This document shows positions 35,597 through 43,846 of a stretch of 64,000 bases of DNA, piece after piece. The notes beneath the pieces were generated by a model. That model worked only from the letters and a program-made list of their open reading frames with translations. It searched no databases and had not been told where the DNA came from. The stretch is from Cuneatibacter caecimuris (GTDB taxonomy: Bacteria; Bacillota; Clostridia; Lachnospirales; Lachnospiraceae). Within the stretch, counting starts at the first letter, position 1. Each line of letters begins with the position of its first letter. The translations under genes were made by a program, and so were the position numbers. The stretch lies in contig NZ_SGXF01000001.1 in the NCBI RefSeq assembly GCF_004216775.1, forward strand, positions 608,828-672,827, written 5' to 3'.

Positions 35597-36952
35597 TCAC
35601 ACATTGGACACCATATGGCGCACATCTTTCTCATTATTCAGAACATGCTGGCGGTACAGCGGCATATAAGCCTCCGAATCGCGCACTACGCAGCCCGCGG
35701 GAGCCACGCTGCGCATCAGCTCCGTACACTTGCTGCAGGTGACGCAGCACTTCTTCGGATCCAGGCAGCCCTTTGTCAGGATGTCCTTCGCAAATTCCGG
35801 ATAAGCAAAGGCCTGTCTGCCAAAACCAGCCATATCGCAGTATCCCTGCTCCACCATGCCTGCCGCCAGGTTCGCGCTGTACTGGCGCAGGTAAGTCACT
35901 GCGGAGCCGATCACCTTCACATCCGGGCAGGCTTCCTTCACCTGGCGGAAGCACTCCGCCGCTCTGGCAACGCTCTCCAGAGGGTGATAGGGGGGCTCGT
36001 ATGCGCCGATATCGTAAGGGCGGTTCACATGGGGGTTAAAATAAGGATTTCCGATGGTCAAATCGATGAGTTCCAGGCCGTAATCCTTCTGCAGCCGCTT
36101 AATCAGGGCGATTGGCTCAGACACATCCGGTACCAGCTCGCTTTCTTTGGATACTCCGAAACCATAAGGATATGGGATCGCGTCATATGTATTCATTCTG
36201 GAAGTAAAAATGAAATCTCCGGTCACCGCTGCCTCAGCCGCTGCATAGGCCTCTCTGATCATCCTGGTGCGGTTCTCAAAGTCTCCTCCGTAGATGCCGG
36301 GCCTGGTGTACGCTGAAAGCAGTTCGCTGAACAGGTAGCGGTGACAGGCCTTTATGTCAATCCCGTCAAAGCCGGCTTCTTTTGCCAGGCGTGCGGTCCG
36401 TCCATACGCTTCCGCCAGCCCTTTCAGATAATCATCTGTAACGATACAGGAATCCGGCAGCGGCGTTTTTTCCAGAACAGGATTGTGGCAGGCGATCATC
36501 GGAGCAGGTGCGTCAGGTTTGGAATATCTCCCGGAATGGGTGGCCTGCAGAATGATCACCGGCTGATATCCGTGTTCCTTTGCGTAGAAATCCCGTGTTT
36601 CAGTGATCAGCGCTTTAAACTCGTCCACATTCTGCTCAGTCAGCATGGACTGCAGCGGATTCGCCCGCCCTTCCCGCACCACGGCGGTGGCTTCATACCA
36701 GATCAGCCCGGCGCCGCTCTGGGCAAACCTTCTGTACCGGCGTTTGGTCATCACATCCGGCGCCCCCTCCGGCGTGCTGTCGCAGCCTTCCATGGGCTGG
36801 ATCGCCAGGCGGTTGGGCGCGCTGTGGCTGCCAAAGGTCATAGGCTCTGCCAGAATCTTCATATCCTCAGACAGAGGGATCGTCACGCCCAGCTCCGCCG
36901 CTTTGTCCTGAATGGATTTCAGGGAATCATAATGAAATTTTTCAAACTGCAT
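35597..36952 (-). CDS. NADH:flavin oxidoreductase, old yellow enzyme family with Fe-S motif
   Basis: About 451 residues. FMN-binding TIM barrel: PNRLAIQPMEGCDSTPEGAPD (~48), GAGLIWYEATAV (~80), QATHSGRYS (~140), FDGIDIKACHRYLFSELLSAYTRPGIYGGDFENRTR (~195-230), and DMAGFGRQAFAYPEFA (~375). A C-terminal Cys cluster C-x2-C-x2-C-x11-C (CCVTCSKC ... AGC) matches the 4Fe-4S motif of TMADH/2,4-dienoyl-CoA reductase/BaiCD enzymes, but the C-terminal NAD(P)/FAD domains of those proteins are missing. ATG 36952 chosen for GGAGAG. Probably reduces an enone or dienoyl substrate. Confidence 0.82.
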   Translation of the reverse strand: MQFEKFHYDSLKSIQDKAAELGVTIPLSEDMKILAEPMTFGSHSAPNRLAIQPMEGCDSTPEGAPDVMTKRRYRRFAQSGAGLIWYEATAVVREGRANPLQSMLTEQNVDEFKALITETRDFYAKEHGYQPVIILQATHSGRYSKPDAPAPMIACHNPVLEKTPLPDSCIVTDDYLKGLAEAYGRTARLAKEAGFDGIDIKACHRYLFSELLSAYTRPGIYGGDFENRTRMIREAYAAAEAAVTGDFIFTSRMNTYDAIPYPYGFGVSKESELVPDVSEPIALIKRLQKDYGLELIDLTIGNPYFNPHVNRPYDIGAYEPPYHPLESVARAAECFRQVKEACPDVKVIGSAVTYLRQYSANLAAGMVEQGYCDMAGFGRQAFAYPEFAKDILTKGCLDPKKCCVTCSKCTELMRSVAPAGCVVRDSEAYMPLYRQHVLNNEKDVRHMVSNV

Positions 36953-36968
36953 AGTATATCTCTCCTTA

Positions 36969-38153
36969 TCAATGTGATGCAAAATATTCGTCCACCCCGT
37001 CGCAGATTCCCTGGACGATCTGGTCCTGTACGGACGGAGTGTTCAGCGCCCTGTCCTCATCGGGATTGGACATATAGCCCATCTCTACAATGGTCACGGG
37101 AATCCTGCTCCAGTTGATGCCGCTCATATCATCTGAACCCAGAACACCGATATTGCGGAATCCGGTCCTGGCTGAAATATGGTTGACCACTGACTGAGAC
37201 AGGGAAATGCTGGAAGCTGATAGATGGGCCACAAAAGGATTTGCGCCGGTGGGCGCCATGGTGAGCACGCCCCGCTGGGCTGAATTTGCGGAACTGTTGG
37301 CATGAATCCTCAGAAAAATCTCTGCGCCGCTGGCATTAGCCATATCTGCGCGGTCCTTATTGGACAGCAGGACGTCCTGGGAATCCCGCACCAGGAATAC
37401 GCGGTACCCTCTGGCCTGCAGCGCTTCCCTCAGTTTCAGGGAAACGGTCAGGTTCAGCTGTGATTCATGGATTCCTGTCACACAGCCCTGGGTTCCGGTG
37501 GTGGTCTTGGCTTTCATCACCGTAGAGCCGGGCCCGATGGGCTCCAGCTCACTCCAGCCTCTGCCCTGATGCCCCGGATCAATCGCCACGATTCTTCCGC
37601 TCCCGGTAACAGGAGGCTGGACTGGGACAGTGGGCTGGGGAGCGGCAGATTCAGGCGCCTTGGAAGTCTCCGGCGCCCCGGCGGTTTCCGGCGCACCGAC
37701 GCGCAGATACCTGCTGGCCGCATAGCACACCATGCCTCCCACTTCCAGCCGGCTCCAGGTCTCTCCGGCTCCGGTGCGCAGCGCTCCCCGCCCTGCTTCC
37801 AGAACGCCCAGCACGGCGCTGTCTGTGGACGGCGCCTGGCGCAGCCGTACTGAAGCCTCAGCTGTTACCTGCTCGGAAACGTCTTCAAAATGCTCTTCTG
37901 AAGAAGGTTCGGTTTCCTTCCCTGACTCAACCTCAGTTTCTTCGGCAGAGGTTTCTGCCGCATCTGTCTCCGTTTCCCTGTCCCCTGGTTGCTGGGCTGT
38001 AGATGCACCGGTATTTTCTTCTTTCGGTGATTCCGTACTTGTGCCAACAACACTGCTCTCCGGGGCAGCCACAGGTTTTCCGCAGCCGCCTGCTGCCAAA
38101 ATGACTGCCAGCAGAAGAGCAGCTATCCCGCTCCATTTTCTTTTCTTTATCAT
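36969..38153 (-). CDS. N-acetylmuramoyl-L-alanine amidase, lipoprotein with SH3 domain
   Basis: Cleaves the amide between MurNAc and the stem peptide. Signal with lipobox (ILAAGGC, Cys ~24), a Glu/Ser/Thr-rich spacer, a bacterial SH3 domain (EASVRLRQAPSTDSAVLGVLE, ~97-117), a Pro-rich linker, then Amidase_3 from ~190. Zinc ligands are seen in IDPGHQG, GIHESQLN and RIHANSS, and the catalytic Glu in IVEMGYMSN. 394 residues. Between the GH28 gene and the redox trio on the same strand; no clear link to either. Confidence 0.9.
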   Translation of the reverse strand: MIKKRKWSGIAALLLAVILAAGGCGKPVAAPESSVVGTSTESPKEENTGASTAQQPGDRETETDAAETSAEETEVESGKETEPSSEEHFEDVSEQVTAEASVRLRQAPSTDSAVLGVLEAGRGALRTGAGETWSRLEVGGMVCYAASRYLRVGAPETAGAPETSKAPESAAPQPTVPVQPPVTGSGRIVAIDPGHQGRGWSELEPIGPGSTVMKAKTTTGTQGCVTGIHESQLNLTVSLKLREALQARGYRVFLVRDSQDVLLSNKDRADMANASGAEIFLRIHANSSANSAQRGVLTMAPTGANPFVAHLSASSISLSQSVVNHISARTGFRNIGVLGSDDMSGINWSRIPVTIVEMGYMSNPDEDRALNTPSVQDQIVQGICDGVDEYFASH

Positions 38154-38181
38154 TTTCAGTTATCCCCGCCTCATTTTAAGC

Positions 38182-39501
38182 TCAGGCAATCACAAAATCC
38201 TCTGTGTCCGCCGCATCGACTTCCTGTTCCACAAACTTCTTCACTTCTTCATGAACCTCTATTTTCAGGTTATTAAATTTTACTCCCTTTGCGTAACGGC
38301 AGTACACTGCGTTCAGCGTGCCCGGAATAATTCCTTCTCCCTCGCAAGGGCGCAGATCGTGGTTGATCTTCGGCCAGTCCGTGGTCTCCACCAGCTCCAC
38401 CCGCACATTTTCAAAGTAAAGGTCTTCCACAAGGTTATTTTCCATACCATGGATGAAAATACCGTTCTCGCCCTTGCAGTTAATATTCTGGAAGCGTATA
38501 TTCTTTATCCTGCCCGCCTTTACTCCCGGTTTACGGTCTATTGCGGTGATGGAAACCGGCTCCCCTTCGCCCCACCAGTGCTTTGAAAACCGTCTTGTCT
38601 CAATGCTGATATTGGAAAAATTACAATTCTCGATGGCGCCGCCGTCCCGCAGCTGCAGGGAAATCCCCCGGTTTGTCCGGGTGATCACACAATTACTCAC
38701 GCTGATATTTTTAAATGTATCCTCACTCTCAGTTCCAAACTTGACCGCAGCGCTGGTAGAGGTCAAAGTGCAGTTCGTCACCACTATATTCTCGCAGTTG
38801 CCGTACTGCCTTGCGCTGCCGGTATTTTTAAACACGATGCAGTCGTCAGCTGATTCAATATGGCAGTTGGCAATGCGCACATTCCTGCAGTGGTCCGGAT
38901 CAATGCCGTCACAGTTGGCGAGGCGCAGATTGTTCAGAATCCGTATGCCGTCGATCAGCACGTCCTCGCATCCCACCAGATGAGTTGTCCAGAACGCGCT
39001 GCCGGTGAGCGTTACTCCGGTCAAGGTAAGCTGCGTCACATGTTCAAAAAACAACAGCGGGATGCGGGGATAATAAGAACCGTCAATATGCCATTTCGTC
39101 ACGGTCCCGTAATAAATTTCTTCATTGCCGTCAATTTTCCCGGAACCTGTAATGGCCACATATTTTGCATCTTTTGCATATATAAAATAATTTTCAGGCT
39201 TCCCGGCATATTCGCAGTTCATATAAGTAGGGACTTTGATAGCGGTATCCAGTTTCTCCATATCCGTGAACGCGCCGTAATCCTCTTTTTTCTCACTGGC
39301 CCTCAGTACAGCCCCCATCTCCAGATGCAGTTCCACATAATCCTTCAGCACCAGCGACCCAGTCTTATAGGTTCTGCCGCCTGGTACCAGGACTCTGCCG
39401 CCTCCATCCCGGGCGCAGGCGTCGATTGCGGCCTGAATCGCAGGCCCGTCATTGTTCCTGCCGTCTCCCGCAGCCCCATAAGCCAGAATATCATAAGTCA
39501 T
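38182..39501 (-). CDS. Glycoside hydrolase family 28-like beta-helix protein
   Basis: 439 residues of right-handed parallel beta-helix, with the GH28 start DILAYGAAGDGRNNDGPAIQAAIDAC. Catalytic-type acids are present in LANCDGIDPDHC (~195) and SADDCIVFKN (~217). The usual GHG histidine motif is replaced by TSTSAAVKFGTES (~243), and the RIK motif by RGISLQLRDGG. No signal peptide, so intracellular. It may cleave pectin-derived oligomers or belong to a divergent GH28 clade with another substrate. Confidence 0.8.
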   Translation of the reverse strand: MTYDILAYGAAGDGRNNDGPAIQAAIDACARDGGGRVLVPGGRTYKTGSLVLKDYVELHLEMGAVLRASEKKEDYGAFTDMEKLDTAIKVPTYMNCEYAGKPENYFIYAKDAKYVAITGSGKIDGNEEIYYGTVTKWHIDGSYYPRIPLLFFEHVTQLTLTGVTLTGSAFWTTHLVGCEDVLIDGIRILNNLRLANCDGIDPDHCRNVRIANCHIESADDCIVFKNTGSARQYGNCENIVVTNCTLTSTSAAVKFGTESEDTFKNISVSNCVITRTNRGISLQLRDGGAIENCNFSNISIETRRFSKHWWGEGEPVSITAIDRKPGVKAGRIKNIRFQNINCKGENGIFIHGMENNLVEDLYFENVRVELVETTDWPKINHDLRPCEGEGIIPGTLNAVYCRYAKGVKFNNLKIEVHEEVKKFVEQEVDAADTEDFVIA

Positions 39502-39601
39502 TGTCAGTTCCTCCCTCTCCGCCTCAGGAGCAGTAATTTATTCTCCTGAAGTGTAATTTTTTCATATTGATAGTTTACCATATCCTCCGGCTTCCGGCAA
39601 C

Positions 39602-39958
39602 TCAATCTTTCATTTTCGGTGAAAAAATCAGGGATGCAAGATAGCCAAACACAAGAGCCGCAGAGATTCCAACTGCGCCGGCTTTGAATCCTCCTTTGAA
39701 GATCCCCAGAATCCCGTCCTGAGCGATGCCTTCCCGGACCCCTTTCCACAATGTGTTTCCAAAACCCAGCAGGGGCACAGTTGCGCCGGCGCCGGCCCAT
39801 TCAGCAAACGGGCCGTAAATGCCCACCGCTCCCAATATAGCTCCCGCCACAACCAGCAGTACCATAATCCTGCCGGGCATCAGTTTTGTCTTATCCATCA
39901 AAAGCTGTACCAGAGCGCAGATTACGCCGCCTACCAAAAAAGCTTTTACAAATTCCAT
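39602..39958 (-). CDS. spoVAE: Stage V sporulation protein AE
   Basis: About 118-residue membrane protein of the SpoVA dipicolinate channel in the inner spore membrane. Four hydrophobic stretches and the family phrases LVGGVICALVQLLMDKTKLMPGRIMV and PLLGFGNTLWKGVREGIAQDG identify SpoVAE (AEb). ATG 39958 with GGAGG; a second ATG one codon earlier is possible. Unlike the usual operon it is separated from spoVAD by ~0.7 kb holding an HPr-like gene and a repeat, and has its own sigma-G-like promoter. Confidence 0.93.
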   Translation of the reverse strand: MEFVKAFLVGGVICALVQLLMDKTKLMPGRIMVLLVVAGAILGAVGIYGPFAEWAGAGATVPLLGFGNTLWKGVREGIAQDGILGIFKGGFKAGAVGISAALVFGYLASLIFSPKMKD

Positions 39959-39989
39959 CATCAGACCTCCATTCTTTTGCTTACAAAAA

Positions 39990-40018
39990 TAGGGTGCTGC
40001 ACACTGCGGAAATTATTC
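39990..40018 (-). promoter_or_regulatory. Putative sigma-G promoter for spoVAE
   Basis: GAATA (40018-40014), 17 bases, CACCCTA (39996-39990) on the minus strand, about 30 bases before the start. It agrees with the sigma-G pattern gHATR-N17/18-CATNHTA except for one base in the -10. Confidence 0.5.
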
Positions 40019-40184
40019 ATTTTTTTCTTTGAAATCCTTCACAATTTGTTCAAATTACCGTCACAGGATTTCCATATCTGGTTTCTATACTATAACCATA
40101 GCAATCAACAAACAGCTAAACTTTTTTTTCATAATACGGCAGGCGCTGAGAACAGTGCCTGCCCCCTCCTTTTTACAGGATCTA

Positions 40185-40236
40185 TATCCCCCGGAGGGGT
40201 TGTTGCATAGGGAACGCAGTTTCCTTTGCAGCAATG
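40185..40236 (+). repeat. Dispersed palindromic repeat, in the 380-base spoVAE upstream gap
   Basis: Core CCCCCGGAGGGGTTGTTGCATAGGGAACGCAGTTTCCTTTGCAGCAA with paired outer arms TTGTTGCA / TGCAGCAA. A separate stem GGCAGGCGCTG ... CAGTGCCTGCC lies just before it (40138-40164). Apart from these and the spoVAE promoter, I see nothing further in the gene-free stretch 39962-40342. Confidence 0.8.
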
Positions 40237-40342
40237 AAAAAGCATGAAGAATGGCTGTCTCATACATCGTCTGCCATTCTCCATGCTTTCTGCAATTATT
40301 TCCTTTTCAGGAACTTCTTTCCTGCGCATCTCCCAAGTATCG

Positions 40343-40573
40343 TCAGGATACCAGATACTCCCGGATAATCTCCCGAAAATTCTCCGGCTCTTTTCCTTCC
40401 ACTCTTACATCAATGGCCCGGCTCAGATCCAGACTCAGTATTCCCATGATGGATCTGGCGTCTGCGGCATACCGGCCGGATATCAGGGATACTTTCGTAT
40501 CCACCTTGTTCATCAATGCGGAAAATTCCTTTACAGCACCGATGCTGTTTAAATGAACTTTTATTTCCTGCAT
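40343..40573 (-). CDS. Second HPr-like protein without the catalytic histidine
   Basis: 76 residues with an HPr-like pattern. The region that holds His15 in HPr reads NSIGAVKEFSALM, with no His or Arg, while the HprK-target segment survives as ARSIMGILSLDL (Ser41 here). There is an apparent deletion of 3-5 residues between these. It cannot act as a PTS carrier; HprK-dependent regulation or a purely structural role is possible. ATG 40573 has GGAG 8 bases upstream. The gene is inserted between spoVAD and spoVAE and has its own vegetative-type promoter. Confidence 0.75.
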   Translation of the reverse strand: MQEIKVHLNSIGAVKEFSALMNKVDTKVSLISGRYAADARSIMGILSLDLSRAIDVRVEGKEPENFREIIREYLVS

Positions 40574-40607
40574 CTGTGTCACTCCAATCTTTTATCTTCA
40601 AGGTATA

Positions 40608-40636
40608 ATTATACACGGCTGCTCTGTATTCCTCAA
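40608..40636 (-). promoter_or_regulatory. Sigma-A-type promoter for the second HPr-like gene
   Basis: TTGAGG (40636-40631), 17 bases, TATAAT (40613-40608) on the minus strand, 35 bases before the ATG. This suggests expression in growing cells, unlike the flanking spoVA genes. Confidence 0.65.
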
Positions 40637-40671
40637 TATCAGATTCTCACAAAATTTTACTGCAGCCGGAA

Positions 40672-41673
40672 TTAATATTCCAACGATATCCCATGAGCAA
40701 TCCCCGGCACACTCTGGCCTTCGTTGAAACTGACAGTGGACAACAGGGCGCCCGTTGGTACAAACAGGACCCTTCTCCATTTGCGTTTTTCCATCTGCGG
40801 CAGGATCATGGCCGCCAATACTGTGGCAGAACAGCCGCAGCCGCTCCCGCCTGCATGGGTGTCCTGCTTTTCATTGTCATAGATCTCCAGGCCGCAGTCC
40901 ATATGCTGTTTTTCAATATCCATGTTCTTATCCTTCAGCAGCTGCAGCAGGATTTCCTTTCCTACGGTTCCCAGATCCCCAGTGATGATCTTATCATAAT
41001 ATCCCGGTTCCAGCCCAAAATCCACAAGATTTCTGTAAATCGTGTCCGCTGCGGCAGGCGCCATGGCTGCCCCCATATTCATGGAATCCTTGATGCCGTA
41101 ATCCACGATTTTTCCCGCAGTTGCTCCTGTAATCCTGACAGTACCGCCCTGGCGGCCCAGAACCACCGCTCCAGCCCCGGTGACTGTCCAGGTGGCGGAC
41201 AAAGGCCTCTGATTGCCATATTCCAGAGGGAAGCGGAACTGTTTCTCCGCGCTTCCGAAATGGCTGGAGGTGGCGCAGAGCACATACTCCGCGCAGTTCC
41301 CCGCTACTGTCATAGCTCCCAGGTGCAGGGATTCCCCCATGGTGGAGCAGGCTCCGTACAGGCCGAACACCGGTATTCCCAGCCCGGCCATGCCGAAAGA
41401 GGTAGCGATGCCCTGGCCCAGCAGGTCTCCCGCAAAAATATACCGGATCCTGCTCTTGCCCACCGCGGCTTTTCGGATGGCAGTCTCCGCGGCCCGTTTC
41501 TGCAGTTCGCTTTCCGCAGCCTCCCAGTTATCCTGGCCTGCCATGGGATCCTGTTCAATTTCATCAAAACAGGCGCCCAGCGGGCCTTCGCCTTCTTTTT
41601 TGCCTACCACAGACGCAGCGGCCACCACTTCCGGGGGCTGTTCAAACCGAATGCTTGCTTTTCCCTGTTTCAT
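40672..41673 (-). CDS. spoVAD: Stage V sporulation protein AD
   Basis: Soluble-looking thiolase-fold subunit of the SpoVA complex, which binds dipicolinic acid. Characteristic segments: RYIFAGDLLGQGIATSFGMAGL (~75-97), GLYGACSTMGESLHLGAM (~105), ATSSHFGSAEKQFRFPLEYGNQRP (~132), DLGTVGKEIL (~230) and HAGGSGCGCSATVL (~275). 333 residues is typical. It follows spoVAC by 13 bases. The next gene downstream is not spoVAE as usual but the HPr-like gene. Confidence 0.95.
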   Translation of the reverse strand: MKQGKASIRFEQPPEVVAAASVVGKKEGEGPLGACFDEIEQDPMAGQDNWEAAESELQKRAAETAIRKAAVGKSRIRYIFAGDLLGQGIATSFGMAGLGIPVFGLYGACSTMGESLHLGAMTVAGNCAEYVLCATSSHFGSAEKQFRFPLEYGNQRPLSATWTVTGAGAVVLGRQGGTVRITGATAGKIVDYGIKDSMNMGAAMAPAAADTIYRNLVDFGLEPGYYDKIITGDLGTVGKEILLQLLKDKNMDIEKQHMDCGLEIYDNEKQDTHAGGSGCGCSATVLAAMILPQMEKRKWRRVLFVPTGALLSTVSFNEGQSVPGIAHGISLEY

Positions 41674-41686
41674 ATTCAGCCCCTCC

Positions 41687-42151
41687 TCATGCCAAAACTC
41701 CGCATTGCTGCAGAATAAAATAGATCAGCCCTAACAGCCAGGAGGTGAAGATTCCGTACAGAATCACCGGTCCGGCAATGGTGAAAATTTTACAGCCAAT
41801 GCCGAAAACCTGCCCCTCCTTCTGATACTCAATCGCAGGGGCAGCCACAGAATTGGCAAACCCTGTGATCGGCACCAGAAATCCTGCTCCGCCAAATTTT
41901 ACCAGCTTGGAAAACAAGTTGAACCCTGTGAGCAGCACGGCCAGTCCTACCAGCACAAGCAGCTCCCATGCGGCCGCAGCATCTTTCTCCATACCGGAGG
42001 ACATAAACCAGCTGATCAGCCCCTGCCCCAGCAGGCAGACGAGACCGCCGCAAAAAAACGCGCGGAGCATGCTGAGGAAAATATTGTGCGTAGGCGTCAC
42101 CTGTTTTACATATTCCTGATACGCCTTTTTTTGTTTTTCTTTTTCTTCCAT
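41687..42151 (-). CDS. spoVAC: Stage V sporulation protein AC
   Basis: Membrane subunit of the SpoVA channel, reported to be mechanosensitive in Bacillus. About 154 residues with a charged helical N-terminus and four hydrophobic segments; PTHNIFLSMLRAFFCGGLVCLLGQ and GFLVPITGFANSVAAPAIEYQKEGQVFGIG are diagnostic. ATG 42151; a TTG two codons earlier is possible. It lies downstream of the signalling island, not of spoVAB, and has its own sigma-G-like promoter about 90 bases upstream. Confidence 0.94.
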   Translation of the reverse strand: MEEKEKQKKAYQEYVKQVTPTHNIFLSMLRAFFCGGLVCLLGQGLISWFMSSGMEKDAAAAWELLVLVGLAVLLTGFNLFSKLVKFGGAGFLVPITGFANSVAAPAIEYQKEGQVFGIGCKIFTIAGPVILYGIFTSWLLGLIYFILQQCGVLA

Positions 42152-42240
42152 TCCCAACCAGCCTTTCTGTTGGGCAAGCTCTGCGCGGTCTTCTTTGTCG
42201 CAGCTTCCTGCCCACCTGTTCTATCAATTCCCTTTTTCTA

Positions 42241-42269
42241 CAGTCTGGGCAGAAATTGTAATCCTATTC
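42241..42269 (-). promoter_or_regulatory. Putative sigma-G promoter for spoVAC-spoVAD
   Basis: GAATA (42269-42265), 17 bases, CAGACTG (42247-42241) on the minus strand. The same arrangement with a conserved spacer occurs after sigF at 51994-52022; the two 37-base segments match at about 29 positions. Confidence 0.45.
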
Positions 42270-42287
42270 CTGTAAATATTAATCGTT

Positions 42288-43046
42288 TTAAATTGTGGAA
42301 TCAGAAATTGTATCCATAATAATCACTGTACAATCATCTTCTGACCCTGCTGCAACCGCTTTTTGAATCATAATCTCCGCCGCATCCCGGGAAGAATTCT
42401 CCCGCAGAATATCCTCCATCTCATCTGCGCTCAGATACTCATGTACGCCGTCAGATGTCATCAGAATTTTCGCGGGCAGTCCTCTTTCAAAAACAGGGCT
42501 GACTTCTAATGGTTCGATAAATTTCACATTCCCCCCGCCAAACGCTCCTCTTATTTCATTTTTATTGCAAACTTCCGCGGCAGCCGCGTTCCCGGTATTG
42601 ATCAGCCATTGACTGATCGTCTGGTCTTCTGTTATTTGTTTCAGAAAGCTGCCCTGCGCAGCATACAGCCTGGTATTTCCGCAATGTGCAAGAAGCGCCT
42701 GCTTTTTTGTGAGGAACAGTCCGGTGAAGGTAGTCGCCATAGTTTCATGGCCCTGTATTTTGCCGGCATGGGCAATCAATGCGCGGTTTATCTCTCTCAG
42801 AGAATCGGTCAAATCCTCACATGATATTTGTTCCGGAATATTAGCCGCCCGGTCCATGACAAATAGTGAGGCTTCATCACCGCCTGCATTGCCGCCCACG
42901 CCGTCCCCGACGCAAATTTTCAGCGGCCCCTCCGCTATTATTTCCCCCGCTTCGTTGTTCGCGATATAAGTGCCAAGCAATGCGGAATCATCACACTTTT
43001 CTTTATATATGCCCTTTTGGATTCTATAAGTCATCCGAAATGCCAT
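42288..43046 (-). CDS. PP2C-type Ser/Thr protein phosphatase
   Basis: 252 residues with the metal-site motifs of PPM/PP2C phosphatases: CDDSALLG (~18), DGVGGNAGGDEAS (~48), MATTFTGLFL (~103), HCGNTRLYAA (~120), MTSDGVHEYL (~197) and SEDDCTVIIM (~236). Cytosolic, and close in build to the stand-alone phosphatases that reverse Hanks-type kinases. It is the last gene of the signalling cassette, and the kinase at 48230-49903 is the obvious counterpart. GAGGCGG precedes the ATG. Confidence 0.9.
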   Translation of the reverse strand: MAFRMTYRIQKGIYKEKCDDSALLGTYIANNEAGEIIAEGPLKICVGDGVGGNAGGDEASLFVMDRAANIPEQISCEDLTDSLREINRALIAHAGKIQGHETMATTFTGLFLTKKQALLAHCGNTRLYAAQGSFLKQITEDQTISQWLINTGNAAAAEVCNKNEIRGAFGGGNVKFIEPLEVSPVFERGLPAKILMTSDGVHEYLSADEMEDILRENSSRDAAEIMIQKAVAAGSEDDCTVIIMDTISDSTI

Positions 43047-43066
43047 TTCCGCCTCACCTCTTTTTA

Positions 43067-43834
43067 CTAAAACTCGCTATTGTAGTTTTTCAACGTTTTT
43101 TTAATAAACAATAAATTATGATAAGAAATTCTTAAATTGATTAGTTCTTCAATCTCATTCTTGATTTCGTTTCGTCTTTCCACTACACTCTTAACGATAT
43201 CTGATAATGCCTGATTATCATAAATAGTCACCTCAGCTTTTGGAGATATTTCCCTGACTTTTTGAATCACATTTGCATTTTTTGCATTTTGCACCACAAC
43301 ATATGCATCTCTCAGCTCATCACCGTCAATTAATCGAAATAAATCAACAACTTTTTCTGCCAGCCAATCTGACCGATTATTCCCCCCAATAATTTGTAAC
43401 ATCCAGTCAACTGCAACGATCTGATTGTCCAATACCATTTTTAATGTATCAACTGCGACATTGAATTTTCTGTTCAGTACTTTTTGTAAGTACCAGGAAA
43501 TTGCATAGCCTATCAATAAGTACGGAATTTGACTTATTAAAGCAGTAAAAGCTAACGTTGACCATCCGTCATCTCCTTTCATATATGATGGAATATCTAT
43601 GTTTCCATATACTATCAGCTGCACAATGCCAACTCCCCCTATAACGAGCAGCACCGGCATAATTTTTGATTCTTCGCGAAACCTATTAACGAAAACCACG
43701 ATACACACAATAATGCCGCAGGCAGTTGTCACAATCCACGGGGTTATTGTCTCTGCTTCCAATAAAAAATTTATATGATTTACCGTCCCCAATCCTCCTA
43801 AAAACAGCAGCAGCAAAAGAAATATTACAGCCAT
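43067..43834 (-). CDS. Membrane protein of the signalling island, unknown
   Basis: 255 residues. The N-terminal half has four hydrophobic segments (~2-14, 32-48, 60-77, 92-112); the C-terminal ~140 residues are cytosolic, with a mixed alpha/beta stretch (RDAYVVVQNAKNANVIQKVREISPKAEVTIYD) and a helical end (VVERRNEIKNEIEELINLRISYHNLLFIKK). No family recognised. The gene is clearly richer in A+T than its neighbours, a sign of foreign origin. AAAGGGGGA precedes the ATG. It may anchor the cassette's ATPase or be its target. Confidence 0.75.
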   Translation of the reverse strand: MAVIFLLLLLFLGGLGTVNHINFLLEAETITPWIVTTACGIIVCIVVFVNRFREESKIMPVLLVIGGVGIVQLIVYGNIDIPSYMKGDDGWSTLAFTALISQIPYLLIGYAISWYLQKVLNRKFNVAVDTLKMVLDNQIVAVDWMLQIIGGNNRSDWLAEKVVDLFRLIDGDELRDAYVVVQNAKNANVIQKVREISPKAEVTIYDNQALSDIVKSVVERRNEIKNEIEELINLRISYHNLLFIKKTLKNYNSEF

Positions 43835-43846
43835 CCCGATCCCCCT

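Noticed and set aside
42249-42316. Direct repeat CAGAAATTGTA(A)TCC as target-site duplication at the island edge
   Set aside because: Both copies are on the same side of the island, and one lies inside the PP2C reading frame; no matching copy was seen at the other end.
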